Counted from the first letter of the stretch, positions 13,028 to 22,291 are shown. The stretch is 64,000 nucleotides of DNA from Nitrospirota bacterium (GCA_030684575.1 JAUXVD010000015.1:1-64000), one strand, 5' to 3'. Notes: a model not told the origin generated them from the sequence alone. Translations and numbers: made by a program.

Positions 13028-16000
13028 GTGACGCGGTGGCTTTCGGCCTCAGCTTGGGCATGCCTGCTGCTGCTGACCGGTACAGTCGTTCAATCTGTAC
13101 CGAGCGGGTGGGCCGCCTCACCGACTCAACCAGAGCCACCTCCTTCTTCACCTCCCCTCCTCCGTATCGAAGCCGGTCGGCACACCAGCAGCATTCTGCG
13201 AATCAGCACTGACGAACACAACCGCTACTTAGCAACGGTCTCCCTCGACAAGACGGTACGCATCTGGGGACTGCCGAAACTTGAGCTTCAAACCGTCCTC
13301 CGTCCACCGATCGGCAGTGGAATGAAAGGCACCTTGTATGCCGTTGCCATATCCCCCAATGGCCTCAGCATTGCGTGTGGAGGTGTGGAGGGAGAAGTCC
13401 TGATATTTGATCGGGAAACAGGGCGTCTGACCAATCGATTGCATGGCTTTCCCAACATCATCAATCATCTCACCTACTCGCGGGACGGTCGGTGGCTCGT
13501 CATTACGCTAGGAGGCCAACAGGGTATCCGGCTCTACGCCACCAAGACCTACACCCAGGTCGATCAGGACTCCGCCTATGCGGCGGCGAGCCATTATGCA
13601 GAGTTCAGCCATGACGGACGATTGATCACCGTATCGGACGATGGCCATCTTCGTCTCTACGAGGTAGGCGCAACCAGCACGTCACCGCTCACGCTCATCG
13701 GCAAACGAAAACTAGCCGGTGACCGCCCTCGTTCTGCCAGCTTCTCCCCTGACGGCAACACATTGGCGGTGGGATTTGTGGACCATCCCAGGGTGGATCT
13801 GGTATCGGGAAAGGACCTCACCGCGCTGACCTCCCTCCCCACGTCCAAAGTGGACGAAGATCAGTATTTCATATCCGTCGCATGGTCCGGCGATGGTCAA
13901 GGCCTCTATGCGGCAGGAAGTTATCAAGAACGCGGCAAGACCGGACATGCACGCGGCACGACCTTCATCCGCCGGTGGACGATCGGTGCAAACAAAACCT
14001 TCCAAGACTATCCCGTGTCAGAAGGCTCTATCGAGCAATTACTCTCCCTGAAAAACGGGGACGTGATCTTCGCCTCGCACGATCCTGCGTTGGGTGCCAT
14101 CGACAGCTCCGGCATTCGCACTCAATATCTTGGCCGTCCTATTCCGGACTTTCGCGGCATGGGCGAAGAGTTCATGATCTCGGAAGATGCCGCAGTCGTG
14201 AAGTTTGCCTACAACCGCGGCAACTCGTTTACCATGTTTTCGCTCCCTGCCAGATCCTTCGCGCAAGATCCCCCGCCAGGCCTTGTGTTGCATGGCCCAG
14301 ACCGTGGAGAGTCCACCTTCACGATGTTCGGGCTGCTCGGAGACGACAAGAAAGATCTCCGGATCACAGACTGGCATGACTCGCCGGCGCCTCGACTCAA
14401 CGGCCGGCCGCTCCCCCTCCAGCCGGGGGAACTCTCTCGCAGTCTCGCCATCGCACCGGACCAAAACAGCTTTCTGCTCGGCACGGAATCCAAGCTACGG
14501 CTCTTCGCACGTGACGGGACCCCACGGTGGCACATTTCCGTTCCCGGCATTGCCTGGAACGTGACCATTTCGAAAAACGGTCGCCTGGCTGTCGCCGCAC
14601 TAGGAGACGGCACGATCCGATGGTTTCGCCTCCAGGACGGTCAGGAACTACTGGCGCTCTACCCCCACACCGATCGAAAGCGCTGGATCGTCTGGACGCC
14701 CAAAGGCTATTTCGACGCCGAGACAGATGCGGAAGCACTCATCGGGTGGCATCTGAATCGCGGCAACAACCGCGAAGCCGAGTTCTACGATGCCTCGCAC
14801 TTCTTCGAGCAGTTCTACCACCCGGAACTCGTGGCACGAGTGCTTCACACAACAGAGGCCGATACAGCCGCGCTCCAATATTTCGGCCAACAGGAGCGAG
14901 TCAACTTGGCCGTCGGATTTACTTCCCCGCCGACGGCCACCATCACGGCCCCTACGCTGAATGCCCAGTTGAACCAAGAAGAGATCGACGTGACCGTAAC
15001 CGCTGAGGATCAAGGAGGCGGGATCGGCGAGATACGCCTCTACCACAACGACAAGCTCGTCGGAGCCGACATTCGCGGGATCGCCGTGGCAGCAGATACC
15101 GCGGTACGGAAGCAGCGAACCCTCCCGTTTCATATCCGCCTCATTCAGGGAGAGAACAACCTGAGAGCCGTGGCCATCAGCACGGCCAGGATCGAAGGGA
15201 AATCGGTCGAGCTGCGAATGACCTTTAACGGGCCGCAGAAACAAGCCGTCCTGCATCTCATTGCAGTCGGTATCAATCAGTATCAGAACTCTGCGTTGAA
15301 CCTCAATTTCGCCCAACCTGATGCCGCGGGCATTCTGAAGTTTTTCTCTGCGTCATCGTCCAGTCTGTTTCGAACCGTCAAAATCACCGAGCTGTTCAAC
15401 AACGGTGCAACCAAGACCGAGTTACTCACGAAACTCCAGAGCCTGAAAGGCACGGCTCCGGAAGACGTCGTCATCGTGTATCTTGCCGGACATGGTGAAA
15501 GTGTTGGCGCAGACTGGTACTTCCTCCCACACGAAGTCGTGTATCCCGAGCGGCCGGAAGAAATACGGCAGAAGGGCATCTCGTCACAAGAGATAAAAGA
15601 CCTGGTGATGCAGATCGGAGCCAAGAAGGTGCTCTTGCTCATGGATGCCTGCAAATCGGGCTTTGCCCTGCAAGCATTTTCAGCCAGAGGCGTGGACGAA
15701 CGCCAGGCCTTGGCTCAGTTGGCGCGGGCCAATGGCGTTCATATCGTGGCTGCGTCCACAAAAGATCAGTTCGCCAGCGAAGTCAAAGAACTCGGACATG
15801 GGGTGTTCACCTATACCCTCCTCGAAGCGCTCCAAGGGCAAGCCGACGGGAGCCCGAAGGACGGCATCGTCACGGTGCGAGAACTCCTCGCCTTTGTGGA
15901 AGCCCGCCTGCCAGAACTCAGCCTGAAATTCAAAACCGAACGGCAGTACCCGGTCGCCGAATCCCGTGGCATGGATTTCCCCATCGCAGCGATCAAATAA
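13028..16000 (+). CDS. Secreted WD40 repeat protein with C-terminal caspase-like domain
   Basis: 990 residues from GTG 13028, which gives a clean signal peptide (WLSASAWACLLLLTG); a TTG at 12998 would add ten residues. Residues about 50-520 are WD40-type beta-propeller repeats, e.g. DKTVRIWGLPKLELQ and FSHDGRLITVSDDGHLRLY. Residues about 630-720 form an Ig-like domain (TATITAPTLNAQLN, IRLYHNDKLVG). Residues about 735-990 are a peptidase C14 fold: VIVYLAGHGES with His822 and LLLMDACKSGF with Cys875 form the dyad. Members may be paracaspase-like proteases acting after Arg or Lys. The signal peptide places it in the periplasm. The substrate is unknown. Confidence 0.9.
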   Translation: MTRWLSASAWACLLLLTGTVVQSVPSGWAASPTQPEPPPSSPPLLRIEAGRHTSSILRISTDEHNRYLATVSLDKTVRIWGLPKLELQTVLRPPIGSGMKGTLYAVAISPNGLSIACGGVEGEVLIFDRETGRLTNRLHGFPNIINHLTYSRDGRWLVITLGGQQGIRLYATKTYTQVDQDSAYAAASHYAEFSHDGRLITVSDDGHLRLYEVGATSTSPLTLIGKRKLAGDRPRSASFSPDGNTLAVGFVDHPRVDLVSGKDLTALTSLPTSKVDEDQYFISVAWSGDGQGLYAAGSYQERGKTGHARGTTFIRRWTIGANKTFQDYPVSEGSIEQLLSLKNGDVIFASHDPALGAIDSSGIRTQYLGRPIPDFRGMGEEFMISEDAAVVKFAYNRGNSFTMFSLPARSFAQDPPPGLVLHGPDRGESTFTMFGLLGDDKKDLRITDWHDSPAPRLNGRPLPLQPGELSRSLAIAPDQNSFLLGTESKLRLFARDGTPRWHISVPGIAWNVTISKNGRLAVAALGDGTIRWFRLQDGQELLALYPHTDRKRWIVWTPKGYFDAETDAEALIGWHLNRGNNREAEFYDASHFFEQFYHPELVARVLHTTEADTAALQYFGQQERVNLAVGFTSPPTATITAPTLNAQLNQEEIDVTVTAEDQGGGIGEIRLYHNDKLVGADIRGIAVAADTAVRKQRTLPFHIRLIQGENNLRAVAISTARIEGKSVELRMTFNGPQKQAVLHLIAVGINQYQNSALNLNFAQPDAAGILKFFSASSSSLFRTVKITELFNNGATKTELLTKLQSLKGTAPEDVVIVYLAGHGESVGADWYFLPHEVVYPERPEEIRQKGISSQEIKDLVMQIGAKKVLLLMDACKSGFALQAFSARGVDERQALAQLARANGVHIVAASTKDQFASEVKELGHGVFTYTLLEALQGQADGSPKDGIVTVRELLAFVEARLPELSLKFKTERQYPVAESRGMDFPIAAIK

Positions 16001-16115
16001 ACTGCGGCACAAGGTTAATTTCTCCGCATACGCCAACCAACCAATGAGCCAATGGCATCAATGGCGAACGGCTATATTTTATGAGCCTGAAAGCGGGTAC
16101 TAAAAACTGGAGGTC

Positions 16116-16152
16116 TTGATCCAGCCGCCTCAATGATGCGGCGACGGATCAA
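16116..16152. terminator. Hairpin TTGATCC/GCCGC...GCGGC/GGATCAA
   Basis: A two-part stem with small internal loop and 9-base top loop lies 115 bases after the caspase gene and just 3' of the tRNA-Pro gene on the other strand. There is no T-run, so termination from either side is only possible. Confidence 0.4.
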
Positions 16153-16164
16153 GTAGACTGCGGT

Positions 16165-16241
16165 TGGTCGGGGCGACAGGATTCGAACCTGCGACATCCT
16201 GCTCCCAAAGCAGGCGCGCTACCGAGCTGCGCTACGCCCCG
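16165..16241 (-). tRNA. tRNA-Pro (TGG)
   Basis: 77 bases with encoded CCA (16165-16167). Acceptor CGGGGCG/CGCCCCG. The anticodon loop reads CTTTGGG around TGG. The T-arm GGTTCGAATCC is standard. No mobile gene is attached. Confidence 0.96.
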
Positions 16242-16504
16242 ACGCTGGGATAACAATCAAAGATACTATGCCCTAAGGCTTGAGAACAGGAGAAGCCTTT
16301 GACGAGCCTCTCTTTATACAGGAACACCCGGTGAGAGTCCAGGCTACAGGCCTTCCAGGAAAGACACCGTAGGCAGTAGGGGCTATGAAAAACGACCCCC
16401 GTAGCCGGCCACAAGCTCTCCTGCCAAACAACCGTGAGCAAAACAGACCTACTGGCTGTTGCGCTCTGCAAACAGAATTGCGCGGGAAATTTCCGGACTA
16501 CGAA

Positions 16505-17533
16505 TTACTGAAACTGTGCGGCGAGATCGGCCGGCTTGAAGACGCCGCGCTCGGTGATGATGCCGGTGATCAACTCTGCCGGGGTGACGTCGAAGGCTGG
16601 ATTGTAGACGGCGACCCCTTGGGGTGCGATGGGATGGCTCCCGTGAATGGTGGTGACTTCGAGAGAATTGCGTTGCTCGATGGGAATGTCGGCGCCGGTC
16701 TTGGTCTTCAGATCGATCGTGGAATAGGGCGCGGCGACATAGAAGGGAATCCCATGCGCCTTCGCCAGCACCGCGACCGAATAGGTGCCGATCTTGTTGG
16801 CCACATCGCCGTTCGCCGCGATGCGATCGGCGCCGACGACGCAAAGCTGAATCTTCCCTTGGCGCATGAGTGAACCGGCCATATTGTCGGTGATGAGCGT
16901 CACAGGAATCTTGTCCTGCATCAACTCCCAAGCCGTGAGCCGCGCGCCTTGCAACACCGGCCTGGTTTCATCGGCAATAACCTGAATCTTCTTCCCCTGC
17001 TCCCAGGCTGCGCGAATGACACCCAATGCCGTGCCATAGCCGGCTGTCGCCAGCGCACCGGCATTGCAATGGGTCAGGATCGTTTGGCCGCTCGCGATGA
17101 GCGTCGCTCCATGCTGTCCCATCGCCTTACAAAGTGCGATATCTTCATCGAGAATGACTTGTGACTCGTTCAACAAGGCTGCTTTGATCGAGGCAACGGG
17201 CTGCGTGCGTACCGAGGCGAGCAGGCGCTTCATCCGTTCGATGGCCCAAAACAGATTGACCGCTGTCGGCCTGGTCGCAGCCAGATGATCGCAGATGACG
17301 AGCACTGATGTGGCGAAGGACTCATAGTCAGAGGCCGTGACGGTCTGGGCGCCGAGGGCGACTCCCATCGCCGCAGTCACCCCGATTGCTGGAGCGCCCC
17401 TGACTTTCAATGTACGAATCGCATCAGCGACGGTTTGGTAGTCGCGGCAATCCAGAAACTCGACATACTCAGGCAGCCGGCTCTGATCGAGTAGCCGAAC
17501 CGCGCCGTCTTTCCATTCAACAGTGGGAACCAT
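16505..17533 (-). CDS. mtnA: S-methyl-5-thioribose-1-phosphate isomerase
   Basis: 342 residues from ATG 17533 ([17 protein letters not shown], the usual N-terminus). Conserved blocks are [36 protein letters not shown] (active-site Cys), [37 protein letters not shown] (catalytic Asp) and [13 protein letters not shown]. It converts methylthioribose-1-phosphate to methylthioribulose-1-phosphate in cytoplasmic methionine salvage. The end [11 protein letters not shown] type is normal ([16 protein letters not shown]). No other salvage gene is adjacent. Confidence 0.95.
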   Translation of the reverse strand: MVPTVEWKDGAVRLLDQSRLPEYVEFLDCRDYQTVADAIRTLKVRGAPAIGVTAAMGVALGAQTVTASDYESFATSVLVICDHLAATRPTAVNLFWAIERMKRLLASVRTQPVASIKAALLNESQVILDEDIALCKAMGQHGATLIASGQTILTHCNAGALATAGYGTALGVIRAAWEQGKKIQVIADETRPVLQGARLTAWELMQDKIPVTLITDNMAGSLMRQGKIQLCVVGADRIAANGDVANKIGTYSVAVLAKAHGIPFYVAAPYSTIDLKTKTGADIPIEQRNSLEVTTIHGSHPIAPQGVAVYNPAFDVTPAELITGIITERGVFKPADLAAQFQ

Positions 17534-17673
17534 GAGGCATCTTGTAGCGGGAACTGTGGCACAGTGCAAGGGGGGAGGGAGAGAGACTCTCCGCTCGGGC
17601 AGTCGACATGCTGCTGGGTGCCGTAACTGCCCCAGCCGATTGACTGACCATTCTGTTTCGCATAGTATCTACA

Positions 17674-17694
17674 TCGTAGATACTCACGGAGGCC
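17674..17694. promoter_or_regulatory. Perfect palindrome AGTATCTAC-ATC-GTAGATACT before mazEF
   Basis: Nine-base arms with a 3-base centre end 6 bases before the antitoxin ATG, overlapping the expected promoter/leader. MazE-type antitoxins repress their own operon by binding such repeats. Confidence 0.8.
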
Positions 17695-17700
17695 CACATC

Positions 17701-17943
17701 ATGAAAACGACCGCTCAGAAATGGGGCAATAGCCTGGCCGTCAGAGTTCCGAAAAGCATCGCGGAGCAAGCGGGCCTCAAGGTCAACGATGATTTGGACA
17801 TTGAAGTCAAAAAAGGCATGCTCATCCTGAAGCCTCACCTCCGTCGCGTGTACAGACTTGAGGACTTGCTCAAACGCATGACCTCTGAGAATGCCCACGA
17901 TGAAGTCGAGTTTGGTGGCCCTGTCGGGCATGAGGCACTCTGA
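17701..17943 (+). CDS. mazE: MazE/AbrB-type antitoxin
   Basis: 80 residues. The N-terminal SpoVT-AbrB swapped-hairpin domain is clear: KWGNSLAVRVPKSIAEQAGL, then DLDIEVKKGMLILKP. The C-terminal tail (LEDLLKRMTSEN, EVEFGGPVGHEAL) would wrap and block the toxin. The stop overlaps the toxin start (TGATG), giving coupled translation. It autoregulates through the upstream palindrome. Confidence 0.93.
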   Translation: MKTTAQKWGNSLAVRVPKSIAEQAGLKVNDDLDIEVKKGMLILKPHLRRVYRLEDLLKRMTSENAHDEVEFGGPVGHEAL

Positions 17944-18281
17944 TGGCAGCCAGAAAATACGTCCCTGACCGTGGAGATATCGTCTGGCTCCAATTCACGC
18001 CGCAAGCCGGACATGAACAGGCAGGACATCGCCCGGCCCTGGTCCTCTCGCCGGCCAGTTATAATCGGCGCAGCGGTTTGATGCTTTGCTGCCCGATCAC
18101 CAGTCGTGTAAAGGGCTATCCATTTGAAGTGGCATTAGGAGAGGGAGAGGATTTGGCAGGCGTGGTCCTCGCCGACCAGGTCAAAAGCTTAGACTGGAAG
18201 GCCCGGCAAGCCAGCAAGAAAGGAAAAGTCTCCACACAAGTCATGGCAGAGACTTTGAGCAAATTGCACACACTACTCTGA
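17943..18281 (+). CDS. mazF: MazF/ChpB-type endoribonuclease toxin
   Basis: 112 residues. Family blocks: YVPDRGDIVWLQFTPQAGHE, HRPALVLSPASYN, LMLCCPITSRVKGYPFEV, GVVLADQVKSLDWKAR. The barrel core and the RNA-binding loop are intact, so the toxin is probably active. MazF toxins cut mRNA at short sequences and cause growth arrest when the antitoxin is lost. It lies between mtnA and the polysaccharide locus, convergent with the latter. Confidence 0.93.
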   Translation: MAARKYVPDRGDIVWLQFTPQAGHEQAGHRPALVLSPASYNRRSGLMLCCPITSRVKGYPFEVALGEGEDLAGVVLADQVKSLDWKARQASKKGKVSTQVMAETLSKLHTLL

Positions 18282-18362
18282 TCGGGCTATCCCCTCGAAT
18301 TCCCACATGTCCTCTTGAAGTCACATGTTCATCGGATTGAACCGGAGAGGTTGTGCCAGCAC

Positions 18363-19532
18363 TCAAAGTCTCTGGCGTCCGCTCCATTCGAGAATCGTGA
18401 TCATGACCACAATTAAGCAGGCCTGGATGAGGAGCAGTACCGCTTCAGCCGTCCCGGCGTGACGGAGCGCCAACGCCGCCAACCCGAGACAAATCGTCAT
18501 GAGGAAGATCATCGCCACACTCGCCTGGCGAGACCCCAACGCACGCTCAAGACGATGGTGGAGATGGTCTTTCCCCACGTAGTCCAGCCATTCTTTGACG
18601 GAATGCACTTTCCCCATCGCCACCCGCTCTACGGTAATGTGGATCATGTCGTAGATCAGCACACCGAAAATGAGGAGCGGATTGCTGAATGAGACGATCG
18701 GACTGGCATCTGCCCAATTCCCCTTGACGGCCAAACAGGCCAACGTGAACCCGAGGAAGGTCGCCCCTCCGTCTCCCAGAAAAATGACGGCCGGTTTCTT
18801 TCCTCTAAAATTATAGGGCAAAAACCCCACCCCGGCTCCGATGATGGCGATGGCAAGCCAGCCCACTCCCGGCTGGTTCGTCTCAAACGCCACCGCTCCC
18901 ATGAATCCGGCAATGAGAATCGCCAGCCCCGTAGCCAACCCATCCATGCCGTCGAAGAAATTGAAGGCGTTCGTGATCCCGACGATCCAGAGTAACGTCA
19001 TCATCACGTTCGCCACATCGCCAACCGGCCCGACAGGAAACAGGGTCAGAACCTTCCCCGTGGCAATGACAATCCCTGCCGCGATGAGTTGCGCAATCAA
19101 CTTCACCGATGCAGGCAATTCCCAGACATCGTCGATCACACCGACAATCAAGAGCAACGATCCGGCGACCAACGTCGCAATCATCCAGTCCGGCAGAATC
19201 GAATTCAACAGCACCGAGCCCAGAAAACCCAGATAGACGGCCACTCCACCGAGCCTGGGAGTCGGGTATACATGGATCTTCCGGTCGGAGGGCTGATCGA
19301 CCAGCCCCCACTGATGACTGAGATGCACCATGAGCGGCGTCAACGCACCGGCGCCGAGAAAGGCAAAGAGGAGGATATAGAGCCACCGAAGCCCTTCGAA
19401 GACAAAGAGCTGCCGCACCGTGGGAACGGCCAAGGCCACCACTCCCAATAAAGCCCCCAGCACAGCAGGCGTCAACCAACGCCAACTGCTACGGACTGCG
19501 AACGGCGACAGCTCGACCACGATGGCTTTCAC
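18363..19532 (-). CDS. MraY/WecA-family sugar-phosphate transferase
   Basis: 389 residues from the GTG in a GTGA overlap with the aminotransferase stop. About ten or eleven membrane segments. Family motifs: DRKIHVYPTPRLGG (N-terminal), VGVIDDVWELP, the metal site NAFNFFDGMDGLATGLA, VIFLGDGGATFLGF and the HHRLERALG loop. It would transfer a sugar-1-phosphate, probably an N-acetylhexosamine, to undecaprenyl phosphate on the cytoplasmic face, starting repeat-unit assembly. It is the last gene of the locus. Confidence 0.92.
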   Translation of the reverse strand: MKAIVVELSPFAVRSSWRWLTPAVLGALLGVVALAVPTVRQLFVFEGLRWLYILLFAFLGAGALTPLMVHLSHQWGLVDQPSDRKIHVYPTPRLGGVAVYLGFLGSVLLNSILPDWMIATLVAGSLLLIVGVIDDVWELPASVKLIAQLIAAGIVIATGKVLTLFPVGPVGDVANVMMTLLWIVGITNAFNFFDGMDGLATGLAILIAGFMGAVAFETNQPGVGWLAIAIIGAGVGFLPYNFRGKKPAVIFLGDGGATFLGFTLACLAVKGNWADASPIVSFSNPLLIFGVLIYDMIHITVERVAMGKVHSVKEWLDYVGKDHLHHRLERALGSRQASVAMIFLMTICLGLAALALRHAGTAEAVLLLIQACLIVVMITILEWSGRQRL

Positions 19533-20608
19533 AACAAAACCTCGTCCAACGATAATAGAATCTGCCTGACTTCGTCGTCTGCGAGATTGGGATAGAATGG
19601 AATCGACAGGGCCGTTCGGTCTGCTTCGTCGCTGTTGGGAAAACCGGACTGATCCAGATAACGGTGAAGCGGTCGAAAGACGGGCTTGCGACAATGAATC
19701 CCCTGTACCTCCAATGTGCCGATCAGCCCCATGAGGCCATCGGGATCGGTCCGGAGATGCGGAAGTCTGACCACATATCGATAATATCCGTGGGCCCTGC
19801 CAGGAGGCGCGGTCGGGCAGACGGCAGTCTTGGAGGAGAGTGCCGCACGATAGGCTGCTGCGAGGATTTGGCGCCGTTCATGAAAGGCCGAGAACCGTCC
19901 CAACTGGGACAGCGCAAGTGACGCTTGCAGGTCGGTCAGCTTCACATTACAAGAGAAGGGGTCCAATGTCGGTGCGCCGTCATATTCGCGCAGCGACCGG
20001 ACTCGCTCGAGATCCCCCTTCACATTCGACAGCACCATCCCACCTTCTCCGGCGCACAACAGCTTCGTCGCGTAGAATGAACAAACCGTGAGCCGTCCTA
20101 CCGTCCCGACAGGCCGACCCTGTTCCGCAACCCCCAACGTCTGCGCACAATCTTCAATCAGCGGAATCCCGATCTGCTCAAGTGCTGTCAGATCGGCCGG
20201 CAGGCCGAACAGATGCGGGACGATGATCGCGCGAGTCTTCTTAGTCACGGCCTGGCAGGCGGCAAGCGGGTCGATATTGAACGTATTCAGGTCGATATCG
20301 ACGAGTCGGGCCTGTGCCCCGACCCGTTGCGTCGCAAGCCATGGCGCCTGGCAAACATAACTCGGCATGATGACTTCGTCGCCGGCGCCGACGTTGAGCG
20401 CCCGCAGCGCCAGTTCCAGCGCCGCAGTCCCAGAACTGACCGCCACCCCACCCCGCACCCCCATGAACGATGCCATGTCGCGCTCGAATCGCTCGACCAA
20501 TGGCCCTTGGGCAATCTGCCCTGAACGCAGGACCTCAGCCGTCGCGCGCAGGTCTTCTTCGTCGATTGCAGGTCGTGAATGGGGAATGATGATCGCCACA
20601 ATGGTCAT
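19529..20608 (-). CDS. DegT/DnrJ/EryC1 aminotransferase
   Basis: 359 residues, fold-type I PLP enzyme. IPHSRPAIDEEDLRA is the entry motif; SSGTAALELALRAL binds PLP phosphate; LIEDCAQTLG supplies the ring Asp; SFYATKLLCAGEGG carries the Schiff-base Lys; REYDGAP follows. The family transaminates keto sugars bound to nucleotides, giving amino sugars for surface polymers. Coupled to both neighbours (ATGA upstream, GTGA downstream). Confidence 0.93.
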   Translation of the reverse strand: MTIVAIIIPHSRPAIDEEDLRATAEVLRSGQIAQGPLVERFERDMASFMGVRGGVAVSSGTAALELALRALNVGAGDEVIMPSYVCQAPWLATQRVGAQARLVDIDLNTFNIDPLAACQAVTKKTRAIIVPHLFGLPADLTALEQIGIPLIEDCAQTLGVAEQGRPVGTVGRLTVCSFYATKLLCAGEGGMVLSNVKGDLERVRSLREYDGAPTLDPFSCNVKLTDLQASLALSQLGRFSAFHERRQILAAAYRAALSSKTAVCPTAPPGRAHGYYRYVVRLPHLRTDPDGLMGLIGTLEVQGIHCRKPVFRPLHRYLDQSGFPNSDEADRTALSIPFYPNLADDEVRQILLSLDEVLL

Positions 20609-21249
20609 ACGCCGATATTAATAAACAATCGCAGCGGAACAAAGCCTTCTGCGTTTTTCACCCGGCCCTGGATGCCACGAAAATGCGCTCCGGCCCGAAT
20701 CACATCTACGATACTCAGGCCTTCGATGTTGGTCTTTTTCACCTGCGAGACATGGGCCTCGATCGATTTCACCTTCGCCTCGACCACTTGGTCAATATCG
20801 ACGAAGACGGTCGGAGAAAAATTCTGGGTGGTCGGCCCTTCGTAGAACAGCACATTCTTGGTGTAGCGGGTCGCGGTGATCGTACTCATCGCCAAATGCC
20901 GATGGTCCTGATGGGTATCGTCGTGATAGTGCGAGAAAATGAAATGCGGCTGCACTTCCTGCACCACCTGCTCGATTTTCTGAATCACGTCCAGCCCCAT
21001 CGGCACCGCCGTGTCCTTGTATCCACCCCAATAAATCTTTTCGACGCCCAATTGTTTCGCCGATCGTGCCTGCTCGCGTTTGCGTATGCCGCTCGCGCCC
21101 CCCTTATCGCCGGAGGTCATCACCAGGAGAAAGATGCGATGTCCCTTTTGCGCATACTTGAGCAACGTACCTCCGCACCCTGCCTCGATATCGTCCGGAT
21201 GCGCGCCAATGGCCAGAATCCGCATCGGCACTCTACGCTCAGTTGCCAT
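20605..21249 (-). CDS. PIG-L family deacetylase
   Basis: 214 residues from ATG 21249, which follows GAGGAGG. Zinc/catalytic motifs: LAIGAHPDDIEAGCGGTL (HPDD), MTSGDKGG, and FSHYHDDTHQDHRHLA (HxxH site). The C-terminal region (VFVDIDQVVEAKVKSI) is typical of N-acetylglucosaminyl-type deacetylases. It probably removes the N-acetyl group of a sugar in polymer synthesis, opening an amine for further substitution by neighbouring enzymes. Confidence 0.92.
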   Translation of the reverse strand: MATERRVPMRILAIGAHPDDIEAGCGGTLLKYAQKGHRIFLLVMTSGDKGGASGIRKREQARSAKQLGVEKIYWGGYKDTAVPMGLDVIQKIEQVVQEVQPHFIFSHYHDDTHQDHRHLAMSTITATRYTKNVLFYEGPTTQNFSPTVFVDIDQVVEAKVKSIEAHVSQVKKTNIEGLSIVDVIRAGAHFRGIQGRVKNAEGFVPLRLFINIGV

Positions 21250-21268
21250 CCCATCCTCCTCGATTACC

Positions 21269-21392
21269 AGGATGCTCAAACAGTCTGCCAGCTTCGTGCT
21301 CGCCTCGAACGCATCCTCAACGTAGCCCTGAGGCTACGCCTCCGGCGCGTTCGTCGGCTGCGGCCTTGCTGGACAGCCTGTTTGAACATCCT
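21269..21392. repeat. Long palindromic intergenic repeat
   Basis: The ends AGGATGCTCAAACAGTCTG and CAGCCTGTTTGAACATCCT are inverted copies, and the inside holds further pairing (CGTAGCC..GGCTACG, GAACGC/GCGTTC). From memory, repeats of this form are scattered in Nitrospira genomes. Here it lies between the WbqC and PIG-L genes within the polysaccharide operon and could fold into a strong RNA hairpin. Confidence 0.7.
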
Positions 21393-21473
21393 ACATGACT
21401 ATATCGATCTCACCAATCGCAGCCACTCCATTGTTCGATGAACATCGTGCCACAACAGTTTTCCTGCCGACTC

Positions 21474-22187
21474 TTACTGCTTTGTCACCGCATTGACGTT
21501 CTGCCCAGCCTGCGCTTCGCGCAATCGCGTCAGCGCCTCCGGCCCGCAACAACACAACAGATCGATCGCCGACATCGCCGGCATAAACGGTTCGTAGACT
21601 TGTCCATACAGCGGATGCTGGAACCGTTGCATCTCTAACGTCAACCCGGACGATTCAAACCGAGGCACGTCCAGATAGGCATCCCCGCCGGGGCCCGACA
21701 GATAGACCGATGCGCCAACGGCATGGCACAGATCGATTAATCGATCGGTAGGCTCTTCACGCGCCTCCCACTCCGACGCGCACCGAACGGGCGTCGTAAT
21801 CCCGAAGGCCCCCAGCAACCAGCGGATGACCGCAAGATTCACGTCATGCAGCCGTTCCCATGGGGCCTCATAGAGGCTGCGCAACTCCGGCAGATAGCGG
21901 TCACGAAACGGCGCCTTCGCATAATGGATCTCGAGCGCCCGCAGATGTTGAGCCCGCCAGTTCACCGTCTGATTAATCCGCACATCCTTCACCAATTGGC
22001 CGAAGCGATGGATCACCGGCACCGTAATCCATTGGCACCCGTCTGCCGTTCTGATCCGATTGCGATTCTGCCATTCATTTTTTTTGAACTGCACCGTGTC
22101 TAGTGCGATAAACAGATCCGCCTGATCGATCTTGTCCAGATACCCCAGCCAGGGCAAAAACTGCGGTTGATGAATGGTGACGCGCAT
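21474..22187 (-). CDS. WbqC family protein
   Basis: 237 residues. Signature opening MRVTIHQPQFLPWLGYLDKI, then ALDTVQFKKNEWQNRNRIR, WITVPV and SGPGGDAYLD. WbqC-like proteins occur in O-antigen and capsule loci. Their chemistry is not firmly known; a role in amino-sugar acylation is often proposed. Placement beside the aminotransferase and deacetylase fits that idea. Confidence 0.92.
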   Translation of the reverse strand: MRVTIHQPQFLPWLGYLDKIDQADLFIALDTVQFKKNEWQNRNRIRTADGCQWITVPVIHRFGQLVKDVRINQTVNWRAQHLRALEIHYAKAPFRDRYLPELRSLYEAPWERLHDVNLAVIRWLLGAFGITTPVRCASEWEAREEPTDRLIDLCHAVGASVYLSGPGGDAYLDVPRFESSGLTLEMQRFQHPLYGQVYEPFMPAMSAIDLLCCCGPEALTRLREAQAGQNVNAVTKQ

Positions 22188-22195
22188 AAGCTCAG

Positions 22196-22291
22196 TGATC
22201 CGTGATGCGTGATGGGTGATGAGTACGGAAATGCGAAGATTCTCTCTTGTACCCTAGTCGTCTCGCATCACTCATCACCGATCACCCATCA
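22196..22291. repeat. GTGATGGGTGATGAGT microrepeats forming an inverted repeat
   Basis: A run of GTGATG/GTGATGGG units at 22196-22222 is matched in inverted form by ATCACTCATCACCGATCACCCATCAC at about 22266-22291. The two arms can pair across about 45 bases. It sits between the PHP and WbqC genes and may pause transcription or stabilise RNA ends. Confidence 0.65.
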
